Shown: piece by piece, positions 1-6,191 of the stretch | Layout of the letters: the number at the start of each line of letters is the position of its first letter | How positions within the stretch are numbered: the first letter of the stretch is position 1 | Assembly: GCF_004118855.1 (NCBI RefSeq) | Contig: NZ_PDKF01000004.1 | Span: forward strand, 459,604-523,603 | Direction: 5' to 3' | DNA: 64,000 nucleotides | From: Arcobacter sp. CECT 8983 | GTDB lineage: Bacteria > Campylobacterota > Campylobacteria > Campylobacterales > Arcobacteraceae | Notes under the pieces: model-generated | The model's database searches: none | Told to the model about the DNA's origin: nothing | The model's input: the letters and a program-made list of their open reading frames with translations, nothing else | Program-made: the position numbers and the translations under genes

Positions 1-1
1 T

Positions 2-673
2 GATTGGATTAGTGCAGTAATGAGTTATTATTATAAATTTGGAAATGTTAAATTTGATGAATTTATTGAAGCATTTGATTATATGGCATCTACGGATAAT
101 ATTATCGGATATGATATTACAACAAAAATTAAAGATATTTCATTGATATTATCTGAAATTGATAAATCAAAATCACCTGATGAGTTACTTTCAAATGAAA
201 AAAGTGTTCTATATGATATTGATATAGAAGAATTAGAACATGCGTTAAAACAAAATATATATAGAAAACGTGTATCTAAATATATTTTGTTAAAAATAGA
301 ATATATTTCTAGAAGTAATGATGATGTTCAAATAGGTAATTTTCAGAAATTAACAATTGAACATATTTATCCCCAAAAACCAAAAGATATGAAGGATTGG
401 GATTTTGAGAATGAGGTAGAATTAGATAAGTATAGAAATAAAATAGGAAATTTAGTTTTATTAAATAGATCTAAAAATTCATCTTTAAGTAATAGTTCAT
501 TTGTAAATAAAAATGATAAATACAATTCTAATGAGTCAATCGATATATTTGAGGAAACAAAAAAAGTATATAATCCTAATAGAAGTGAATGGAAACTTGA
601 CGATATTATAAAAAGACAAAATACTTTAATAAAGTGGTTAATTAATAATAAAAAAGTTGAAGATTGGGCATAA
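2..673 (+). CDS. DUF262/DUF1524-type nuclease, C-terminal part (cut by window start)
   Basis: The reading frame is open from the first bases of the window, so the gene starts upstream; the first ATG inside the window (position 20) is probably internal. About 113 residues after that Met comes the motif IEHIYPQ, and about 30 residues later IGNLVLLN followed by N/S-rich LSNSSF. This His…GNL-L…N pattern is the DUF1524 HNH-like nuclease signature. In complete proteins it follows a DUF262 (ParB/Srx-like) NTPase domain, as in GmrSD-type modification-dependent restriction enzymes and other defence-like proteins. The N-terminal domain is not visible, so the DUF262 half is inferred. Three bases separate it from the next gene. 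The family is clear; the biological target is not. Confidence 0.75.
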   Translation, partial: DWISAVMSYYYKFGNVKFDEFIEAFDYMASTDNIIGYDITTKIKDISLILSEIDKSKSPDELLSNEKSVLYDIDIEELEHALKQNIYRKRVSKYILLKIEYISRSNDDVQIGNFQKLTIEHIYPQKPKDMKDWDFENEVELDKYRNKIGNLVLLNRSKNSSLSNSSFVNKNDKYNSNESIDIFEETKKVYNPNRSEWKLDDIIKRQNTLIKWLINNKKVEDWA

Positions 674-676
674 AAA

Positions 677-2152
677 ATGAACCTATCTAAATCACTCTAC
701 ACAAAAGGTATCCAATGCCCCAAAGCACTTTGGCTTAAAAAATATAAGCCAAGTGTATTAACACCACCAGATGAGCAATCACAAGCTATATTTGAAACTG
801 GAAATATAGTAGGTGACTTAGCTTGCAAGCTTTTCCTTGGTGGTAAAGAAGTACCATACACTACAAACTATGATGAGATGATAAGTACTACAAAAGAGTA
901 CTTAGAAGAGGGTGTATCAAATATCTACGAAGCTACTTTTAACTATGAGGGCATACTTATCATGGTAGATATTTTAAAAGTAGAAGATGATAGTGTATCT
1001 ATCTATGAGGTTAAAAGTTCTACGGAGGTAAAAGATATCTATCTTCATGATGTATCTATTCAGTATTATGTTCTAAAAAACTTAGGTTTTAGTATAAAAA
1101 GTGCAAGTGTAGTGCATATAAACAATGAGTATGTAAGAGGTGAGAGTTTAGAACTAGACAAACTATTTAAAATAGTTGATGTCACTAGTGAAGTACAAAA
1201 CCTACAGTCAAATATCCCAATCATATTAAAAGAGTTTGAAACTTACTTAGAAGACAAAGTAAATGAGCCAGATATAGATATAGGAAAACATTGTAACAAA
1301 CCTTATGAGTGTGATGCTAAAAACTATTGTTGGAAAGTTCAAAGACAAATTCCAGATTATTCTATCTTTAATATTTTCAATCTTGGAAGTAAAAAGCAAG
1401 TTGAATTGTACAATCAAGGTATCATCGATATAGAAAATATCCCAGAAGATTTTGATATGACGGCAAATCAAGCTCAAGCAGTAGAAAACTACAAATCAAA
1501 AGCTAGCTACATAGACAAAGAAAATATCAAAGCCTTTTTAGAAAACCTCACATACCCTATCTATCACTTAGACTTTGAAACCTACCAACAAGCAATACCA
1601 CAATACAAAGGTATAAAACCCTTCGAGCAAATCCCTTTTCAATACTCACTTCATATAGAGCATGAAGATGGAACGCTAATCCATAAAGAGTATTTGAGCA
1701 AGGATAGTATAGATAGTAGATATGAACTAGCACAAAAGTTATGTGAAGATATCCCAAGTGATGTTACAGTATTGGCTTACAATATGAGTTTTGAAAAAGG
1801 TGTGATAAAAAGATTAGCCAACCTTTTTCCAGAACTTAGCACTCACTTGCTAGCCATAAATGAAAATATGCAAGACCTAATGACACCCTTCCAAAAGAAA
1901 TGGTACGTAACACCAAGTATGCAAGGAAGCTACTCTATCAAGTATGTATTGCCTGCATTAGTTCCAGAGTTTGAAAAGGCATACAAAGAATTAGAAGGTG
2001 TACAAAATGGAAGCGAAGCTATGAATGCCTTTGCAAATCTATCAAAGCTTGATGAGGTAAGCAAAGAGAAAATGAGAACTTCACTTTTAGAGTATTGTAA
2101 ACTTGATACTTTGGCTATGGTGAAGATATTGGAGAGGTTGAGGGAGGTTTAG
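677..2152 (+). CDS. DUF2779 protein: Cas4-like nuclease fused to RNase H-like exonuclease domain
   Basis: The protein has 491 residues. The N-terminal half has the Cas4/PD-(D/E)xK pattern: an early Cys14 in GIQCPKALWL, D98, the pair E111/K113 in YEVKSS, and a Cys cluster at C206, C212 and C218, which with C14 could bind an Fe-S cluster. The C-terminal half starts near residue 294 with YHLDFETY (D299, E301), has LAYNMSFEKG near 367–375 and ends with YCKLDTLAM (D477), a DEDD-type 3'-5' exonuclease arrangement. This layout matches the DUF2779 family, of unknown role and often near mobile or defence genes. Base use is visibly richer in G+C than in neighbouring genes, and the last codons (ERLREV) are G-rich, which suggests transfer. 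The ATG follows the previous stop by three bases. Family call firm, function open. Confidence 0.8.
   Translation: MNLSKSLYTKGIQCPKALWLKKYKPSVLTPPDEQSQAIFETGNIVGDLACKLFLGGKEVPYTTNYDEMISTTKEYLEEGVSNIYEATFNYEGILIMVDILKVEDDSVSIYEVKSSTEVKDIYLHDVSIQYYVLKNLGFSIKSASVVHINNEYVRGESLELDKLFKIVDVTSEVQNLQSNIPIILKEFETYLEDKVNEPDIDIGKHCNKPYECDAKNYCWKVQRQIPDYSIFNIFNLGSKKQVELYNQGIIDIENIPEDFDMTANQAQAVENYKSKASYIDKENIKAFLENLTYPIYHLDFETYQQAIPQYKGIKPFEQIPFQYSLHIEHEDGTLIHKEYLSKDSIDSRYELAQKLCEDIPSDVTVLAYNMSFEKGVIKRLANLFPELSTHLLAINENMQDLMTPFQKKWYVTPSMQGSYSIKYVLPALVPEFEKAYKELEGVQNGSEAMNAFANLSKLDEVSKEKMRTSLLEYCKLDTLAMVKILERLREV
2099..2131 (+). repeat. 33-bp direct repeat, copy 1 (3' end of DUF2779 gene)
   Basis: This 33-base sequence recurs exactly at 3155–3187. 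Here it encodes KLDTLAMVKIL near the C-terminus of the DUF2779 protein. The two copies flank the ORF6N gene and its upstream palindrome, like the ends of an inserted or recombined segment. The identity was read directly base by base. Confidence 0.9.
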
Positions 2153-2170
2153 GTTATTCTAAATCTAAAC

Positions 2171-2195
2171 TTAAGGTCACAGTTTGTGACCTTAA
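2171..2195. promoter_or_regulatory. Perfect inverted repeat (11-bp arms, 3-bp spacer), candidate operator
   Basis: The arms are TTAAGGTCACA and TGTGACCTTAA with GTT between them. The site lies in the 143-bp gap between the DUF2779 and ORF6N genes, about 100 bases before the ORF6N start. It has no T-run after it, so it is a poor terminator. Its 17-bp core (2175–2191) recurs with two central changes at 2493–2509 inside the ORF6N gene, which suggests a protein-binding site, possibly for the ORF6N protein itself. The function is inferred. Confidence 0.55.
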
Positions 2196-2295
2196 AAAGT
2201 ATGAAAAGTCTTTAACACTTTTTAATTGCAATTTGTAATAAATTTAAATAAAAATATTTTTTAATGTTATTATATCTTCAAATGAGGACAATAAT

Positions 2296-3162
2296 ATGAA
2301 TGAATTAATAATTGATGATGACATAAAAAATAAAATATATACCATAAGAGACGTGCAAGTTATGATTGATAGAGACTTAGCAAAACTTTATGGTGTAGAA
2401 ACAAAAGTATTTAATCAAGCAGTAAAAAGAAATATAGAAAGGTTTCCTAATAATTTTAGATTTCAATTATCTGATATAGAAAAAAATGAACTGGTCACAA
2501 ATTGTGACCGGTTGAGTATATTGAAACATTCTAGTTCAAATCCATATGTATTTACAGAGCAAGGTGTATCAATGCTTAGTGCTATTTTAAAAAGCAAAAT
2601 TGCAATTGAAATCAGTATAAAAATCATAAATAGCTTTGTAAATATGAGAAAAGTTATCTCAAATAATAGTTTAATATATCAAAAAATAGATGACTTAGAA
2701 AAAAAACAAATTTTAAATGATGAAAAATTTGAAAAGTTATTTCATGCCTTAGAAGATAAAACAATCAAACCAAAACAAGGTATTTTTTACGATGGAGAGA
2801 TGTTTGATGCCTATACTTTTGTATCTGATTTAATAAGAAGTGCAAAAGATAAAATAATACTTATAGATAATTATGTTGATGATAGTGTCTTAACTCTATT
2901 TTCAAAAAATCAAAATGTACAAATAACTATTTATACAAAAAATATCTCAAAACAACTGAATCTTGACCTTAAAAAATACAATTCACAATATAAAAAAATA
3001 GAGATAAAAAAGTTTGAAAATTCACATGATAGATTTTTGATATTAGATGATAAAGAACTATATCATTTAGGAGCTAGTTTGAAAGATTTAGGTAAAAAAT
3101 GGTTTGCTTTTTCAAAGATGGATTTAAAAAGTTTCGATGTTTTAGAAAGGTTAGAAACTTGA
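2296..3162 (+). CDS. ORF6N domain-containing protein with PLD-like C-terminal region
   Basis: The protein has 288 residues. Residues about 11–95 match the ORF6N domain: YTIRDVQVMIDRDLAKLYGV, then NIERFPNNFRFQLS and PYVFTEQGVSMLSAIL. This domain is found in phage antirepressor-like and other putative DNA-binding proteins. Residues about 120–150 look coiled-coil. Residues 163–288 resemble a half phospholipase D fold with SHDRFLILDD (H244) and a later HLGASLKDLG. The ATG has a GAGGA site 8 bases upstream and an AT-rich -10-like region near 2267–2275. The stop codon TGA falls inside the second copy of the 33-bp direct repeat, so the C-terminus was set by the recombination junction. A perfect palindrome is embedded in codons 66–71. 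Probably a mobile, possibly self-regulating DNA-binding protein; the role is inferred. Confidence 0.8.
   Translation: MNELIIDDDIKNKIYTIRDVQVMIDRDLAKLYGVETKVFNQAVKRNIERFPNNFRFQLSDIEKNELVTNCDRLSILKHSSSNPYVFTEQGVSMLSAILKSKIAIEISIKIINSFVNMRKVISNNSLIYQKIDDLEKKQILNDEKFEKLFHALEDKTIKPKQGIFYDGEMFDAYTFVSDLIRSAKDKIILIDNYVDDSVLTLFSKNQNVQITIYTKNISKQLNLDLKKYNSQYKKIEIKKFENSHDRFLILDDKELYHLGASLKDLGKKWFAFSKMDLKSFDVLERLET
2493..2509. repeat. 17-bp palindrome inside the ORF6N coding sequence
   Basis: GGTCACAA and TTGTGACC form perfect 8-bp arms around a single central base. It matches the core of the upstream palindrome (2175–2191) at 15 of 17 positions, with only two central bases different. It encodes part of the stretch LVTNCDR in the ORF6N domain, so protein constraint could explain some of the match, but not the exact symmetry. 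It may be a second binding site. Confidence 0.8.
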
Positions 3163-3187
3163 TACTTTGGCTATGGTGAAGATATTG
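3155..3187 (+). repeat. 33-bp direct repeat, copy 2 (end of ORF6N gene and orphan tail)
   Basis: Exact copy of 2099–2131, located 1,056 bases downstream. The first bases supply the final Thr codon and TGA stop of the ORF6N gene. In another frame the repeat reads KLDTLAMVKIL, the same peptide as in the DUF2779 protein. Confidence 0.9.
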
Positions 3188-3214
3188 AAGAAGTTAAAAA
3201 AGATATAGATTAAA
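3155..3214 (+). pseudogene. Orphan 3' end of a DUF2779 gene
   Basis: In the frame of the repeat this stretch encodes KLDTLAMVKILKKLKKDID and then a TAA stop. The first eleven residues equal the C-terminal part of the intact DUF2779 protein; the rest (KKLKKDID versus ERLREV) is a diverged, lysine-rich version that fits the local low G+C. It has no start of its own. It looks like the original end of a native DUF2779 gene, displaced when the ORF6N segment arrived or when a foreign DUF2779 allele recombined in. Confidence 0.65.
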
Positions 3215-3230
3215 ACTAAAATCTATATCT
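3201..3230 (-). terminator. Rho-independent terminator for the ABM monooxygenase gene
   Basis: AGATATAGATT and AATCTATATCT make an 11-bp stem with an 8-base loop. Read on the minus strand the stem is followed at once by six T residues, the classic intrinsic terminator form. It lies 16 bases after the stop of the minus-strand gene and overlaps the orphan DUF2779 tail. Confidence 0.75.
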
Positions 3231-3245
3231 TCACTTTTAGATATT

Positions 3246-3563
3246 CTAGCTTTCAACTTTTTCTAAAGAATTAGTATCAATTTTTTCTAAAACCTTATCT
3301 ATAGATTCTAACTTACCATCTATAAACTCTATAAAACTTTTGTAGTGCTCTTTTTGTTTATGTTTCTCAAGAGACTCTTCACTATCCCATTCTTCTATAA
3401 AATAAAATTTATTTTCATCATCTTTATCTTTGTAAAGGTCATATTGAATAAAACCTTCATCAAATTCGTGGGTAAGTTTATGCATTGCTTGCATAAATGG
3501 ATAAACTATTTGTGTAAACTCTTCTTTAACTTTTATTTTTACTGTAAATACTATATTGCTCAT
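3246..3563 (-). CDS. Antibiotic biosynthesis monooxygenase (ABM) family protein, YgiN-like
   Basis: This small protein of 105 residues has the ABM ferredoxin-like layout: an N-terminal strand (IVFTVKIKVKEEF), a helix (YPFMQAMHKLTHEF), strand IQYDLYKDKDDENKFYF, the IEEWDSEESLEKHKQ segment and a C-terminal helix. Family members include YgiN-like quinol monooxygenases and stress enzymes that act without metal or cofactor as dimers. The E-x-W-x-S…L-x-x-H motif is typical. The start has AAAGG six bases upstream. It stands alone, divergent from the luciferase-like gene, and ends in its own terminator. The substrate cannot be read from the sequence. Confidence 0.8.
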   Translation of the reverse strand: MSNIVFTVKIKVKEEFTQIVYPFMQAMHKLTHEFDEGFIQYDLYKDKDDENKFYFIEEWDSEESLEKHKQKEHYKSFIEFIDGKLESIDKVLEKIDTNSLEKVES

Positions 3564-3639
3564 AAATAACCTTTAAAATTAAAATAACTTTAGCATTATA
3601 CATTTGAAATTTTAAACTTAGATTTTTAGATAATGTTAT

Positions 3640-3645
3640 TATAAT
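3640..3645 (+). promoter_or_regulatory. -10 box (TATAAT) for the luciferase-like oxidoreductase gene
   Basis: An exact TATAAT places the transcript start near 3652, with a leader of about 44 bases before the ATG at 3696. In this phylum a -35 box is usually weak, and none is obvious. The position argues against a GTG start at 3660. Confidence 0.55.
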
Positions 3646-3695
3646 CTTCTTTTACTATAGTGCAAATATTATATTATGATTTATATGGAGTAAAT

Positions 3696-4694
3696 ATGAA
3701 TAATAAAAAAATACCATTATCTGTATTAGATTTAATTCCAGTGGGAGAAGGCTTTACCATACCTCAAGCTATTGAAAATAGTACAAAATTTGCCCAAAGT
3801 GTTGAAGAGTTTGGCTTTACTCGTTATTGGGTGGCAGAACATCACAACTTCTCAGGAATCGCTAGTGCTGCTACTTCTGTTATATTGAGTTATATTGGAG
3901 CTAAAACTAAAAGCATAAGAATAGGTTCTGGTGGTATTATGTTGCCTAATCACTCTCCTTTAGTTATCGCAGAACAGTTTGGTACATTGGAGTCTTTATA
4001 TCCAAATAGAATAGATTTAGGTTTAGGAAGAGCTCCTGGAACAGATAGACAAACAATGATGGCTTTAAGAAGAGATATAAATAATGACGACTTTCCTCTT
4101 ATGCTTAAATATTTACAATACTATTTATCAGATGAAGCAGGCAAAAATGGAATAAAAGCAATACCTGGATTTGGATTAGATATTCCTATTTGGTTACTTG
4201 GTTCTAGCACTTTTAGTGCACAATTGGCTGCACAAAAAGGTTTACCTTTTGTTTTTGCTTCACATTTTGCACCTGATTTGATGGATGATGCAATAAGAAT
4301 ATATAAGGAAAATTTTAAGCCATCTGCACAGTTAAAAGAGCCTTATATAATGGTTTGTATTAATATAGTATGTGCTAATACAAATGATGAAGCACAATAT
4401 TTAGCCACTACAGAACTTCAAAAATTTCTTTATCTTCAAAGAGGAGATAATAGACAATTACCAAAACCTACAGAAGATATGAATAATTTATGGGAACAAT
4501 GGGAAGAAAATAGCATAAGATACAAAACAAGAGAATCAATATGGGGAACACCAGAATATGTAAAAGAAAGACTTGATACTCTTATTAAAAGAACAGGTGC
4601 AAATGAAATCATGGTAAACTCAATGATACATGACCCAGAAAAAAGAATAAAATCCTACGAACTCGTCTCAAAAGTTTGGTTTAATTCTCATTGA
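3696..4694 (+). CDS. LLM-class flavin-dependent oxidoreductase (luciferase-like)
   Basis: The protein has 332 residues and the bacterial luciferase-like TIM-barrel pattern: LSVLDLIPVGEGFT at the N-terminus, FTRYWVAEHHNFSGIAS, IRIGSGGIMLPNHSPLVIAE and RIDLGLGRAPGTD. These are the hallmarks of the YhbW/YvbT-like MsnO8 subgroup, which uses reduced FMN to oxidise an unknown small substrate. The ATG at 3696 has GGAG five bases upstream and starts where homologues start. An in-frame GTG at 3660 would add 12 residues but is too close to the predicted transcript start. The gene is monocistronic. Substrate unknown. Confidence 0.88.
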   Translation: MNNKKIPLSVLDLIPVGEGFTIPQAIENSTKFAQSVEEFGFTRYWVAEHHNFSGIASAATSVILSYIGAKTKSIRIGSGGIMLPNHSPLVIAEQFGTLESLYPNRIDLGLGRAPGTDRQTMMALRRDINNDDFPLMLKYLQYYLSDEAGKNGIKAIPGFGLDIPIWLLGSSTFSAQLAAQKGLPFVFASHFAPDLMDDAIRIYKENFKPSAQLKEPYIMVCINIVCANTNDEAQYLATTELQKFLYLQRGDNRQLPKPTEDMNNLWEQWEENSIRYKTRESIWGTPEYVKERLDTLIKRTGANEIMVNSMIHDPEKRIKSYELVSKVWFNSH

Positions 4695-4737
4695 GATTTG
4701 TTAAATATTAATCACTAGGATTTTAGAAAAACTTTAA

Positions 4738-4743
4738 TATAAT
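4738..4743 (+). promoter_or_regulatory. -10 box (TATAAT) for the 119-residue hypothetical gene
   Basis: TATAAT preceded by TAA lies 27 bases before the ATG at 4771, which would give a short leader containing the AGGA ribosome site. No clear -35 box is seen. Confidence 0.45.
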
Positions 4744-4770
4744 TTAACAAATTAATTACATAGGATAATT

Positions 4771-5130
4771 ATGAATAAGATAGTTCTAAAACCAAAAAAA
4801 CAAAAAAAATTTAGCTTATATTGCCCATTTACAAATGAAAAATTATATAACGATGATAATTCATATGAAATCTATGAAGGTGCTGGAAATTATCTTTTTT
4901 CAATATGTGAAGATTGTCTTTTTGTTGATGCAGGAAACAATGAAGAAATCGAAAGCTATTGGAAAAATTCTGCTATTGAAGCAATTGAAAAATTCGTAAA
5001 AAATCATAAAGAAGAAAATATCTTAATTATTGAAGTTCAAGATGATGAAGATACTTATTGGTTTGGTTTTTTAAATGAAGAAAATATTGAATTAACAGAG
5101 CAAGAATTAGAAAAGAAATTTATCAAATAG
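4771..5130 (+). CDS. Hypothetical protein, 119 residues, three-cysteine N-terminal region
   Basis: I do not recognise the family. The protein begins with a basic stretch (KPKKQKKF), has C18 in YCPFTNEKLY and C46/C49 in SICEDCLF. This could be a small metal-binding knuckle, but a fourth ligand is missing. A helix follows (ESYWKNSAIEAIEKFV), then a strand and an acidic C-terminal half (EVQDDEDTYWFGF, NEENIELTEQELEKK). No signal peptide or membrane segment is seen, so it is probably cytosolic. It has its own -10 box and an AGGA ribosome site, and the GarR-type gene follows after 26 bases, possibly in the same transcript. Confidence 0.7.
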   Translation: MNKIVLKPKKQKKFSLYCPFTNEKLYNDDNSYEIYEGAGNYLFSICEDCLFVDAGNNEEIESYWKNSAIEAIEKFVKNHKEENILIIEVQDDEDTYWFGFLNEENIELTEQELEKKFIK

Positions 5131-5156
5131 ATAAATGAAGTTTAAAAGGAGAAAGT

Positions 5157-6041
5157 ATGAAAATTGGATTTATAGGACTAGGAATCATGGGAAAACCTAT
5201 GGCAAAAAATCTATTAAAAGCAGGCTATGAATTAGTTGTTACAAATAGAAGTAAATCTTCTCTTGAAGAGTTAGTATCAGCTGGTGCAATTGATGCTAAT
5301 AGTGCTAAAGAAGTTGCTCAATCTTGTGATGTTATTATTACTATGCTTCCAAATTCTCCACAGGTTAAAGAAGTGGTTTTAGGTAAAGATGGCGTGATAG
5401 ATGGCATAAAAGCTGATAGTATTGTTATAGATATGAGTTCTATTGCGCCATTGACTTCTCAAGAAATATCACAAGAATTAGCAAAAAAAGATGTAGAGTT
5501 TCTAGATGCTCCTGTAAGTGGTGGTGAACCAAAAGCTATTGATGGAACACTTTCTGTTATGGTTGGTGGAAAAAAAGAGATATTTGACAAGTGTTACGAT
5601 ATTTTGATGGCTATGGCTGGCTCGGTTGTTTATACAGGAAAAGTTGGAGCAGGAAATACTACAAAACTTGCAAATCAAATTATCGTTGCACTTAATATTG
5701 CTGCTATGTGTGAAGCTTTAGTTTTAGCTACAAAAGCTGGAGTAGAGCCAGAATTAGTTTATGAAGCAATTAGAGGAGGACTAGCAGGAAGTACTGTATT
5801 AGATGCAAAGGCTCCTTTAGTTATGGATAGGAAATTTGATCCAGGATTTAAAATAAACTTACATATAAAAGATTTACAAAATGCACTAGACACTGCTCAT
5901 GAGATTGGAGCACCTGTTCATCTTACAGCTAGTGTTATGGAAATTATGCAAGCTATGAAAGCTGAAGGGGAAGACCATTTAGATCATGGAGCTTTGATAA
6001 AATATTATGAAAGATTAGCAAAAGTTGAAGTTAAAAGATAA
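5157..6041 (+). CDS. garR: NAD(P)-dependent 2-hydroxy-3-oxopropionate reductase family (GarR/GlxR type)
   Basis: The 294-residue protein has the beta-hydroxyacid dehydrogenase pattern: N-terminal Rossmann loop GFIGLGIMGKPMAKNL (4–19), substrate loop DAPVSGGEPKA (118–127), and catalytic Lys170 in GNTTKLANQI. The length is the family norm. GarR reduces tartronate semialdehyde to D-glycerate; relatives act on succinic semialdehyde, glyoxylate or 3-hydroxyisobutyrate, and the sequence cannot separate these firmly. The start has AAGGAG with ideal spacing. No glyoxylate carboligase or garD-like gene is adjacent, so the pathway context is missing. A hairpin overlaps the end of the gene. Confidence 0.8.
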   Translation: MKIGFIGLGIMGKPMAKNLLKAGYELVVTNRSKSSLEELVSAGAIDANSAKEVAQSCDVIITMLPNSPQVKEVVLGKDGVIDGIKADSIVIDMSSIAPLTSQEISQELAKKDVEFLDAPVSGGEPKAIDGTLSVMVGGKKEIFDKCYDILMAMAGSVVYTGKVGAGNTTKLANQIIVALNIAAMCEALVLATKAGVEPELVYEAIRGGLAGSTVLDAKAPLVMDRKFDPGFKINLHIKDLQNALDTAHEIGAPVHLTASVMEIMQAMKAEGEDHLDHGALIKYYERLAKVEVKR

Positions 6042-6051
6042 CTTCAACTTT
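6021..6051 (+). terminator. Perfect 13-bp hairpin at the end of the GarR-type gene
   Basis: AAAGTTGAAGTTA and TAACTTCAACTTT pair perfectly around a 5-base loop; the stop codon lies in the right arm. The following bases are only modestly T-rich, so termination may be weak, or the hairpin may stabilise the 3' end of the mRNA. Confidence 0.5.
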
Positions 6052-6191
6052 ATCACTATTATTAACTCAAAATAATATCTAATAAATCTATTTTAAAAAA
6101 CTACTTAACGAATAACTAAAATATTATAATAAAATAACATTAAGTGTCATTCTAGTAAGATATAGAATAAAATTATTAAAAAGGATATGCT

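Noticed and set aside
677-2152. Cas4-like features as a hint of a CRISPR-Cas locus
   Set aside because: No other cas gene and no regularly spaced repeats are seen in the window; the gene is a DUF2779 fusion, not a stand-alone Cas4.
2171-2195. Palindrome as terminator of the DUF2779 gene
   Set aside because: No T-run follows on either strand, and the core recurs inside the ORF6N gene, so an operator or binding site is more likely.
3345-3569. 74-codon plus-strand frame rich in Phe/Leu
   Set aside because: It is a mirror frame of the ABM monooxygenase gene; the hydrophobic look comes from the antisense of Lys/Glu codons, not from a membrane protein.
3660-3695. GTG at 3660 as start of the luciferase-like gene
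   Set aside because: The predicted transcript start is only a few bases upstream and no ribosome site lies before it; the ATG at 3696 has GGAG and fits the family N-terminus.
4696-4752. Inverted repeat ATTTGTTAAAT…ATTTAACAAAT after the luciferase-like gene
   Set aside because: The arms are 11 bp of A/T-rich sequence with a 35-base loop and include the -10 box of the next gene; chance in such AT-rich DNA is likely and no T-run follows.
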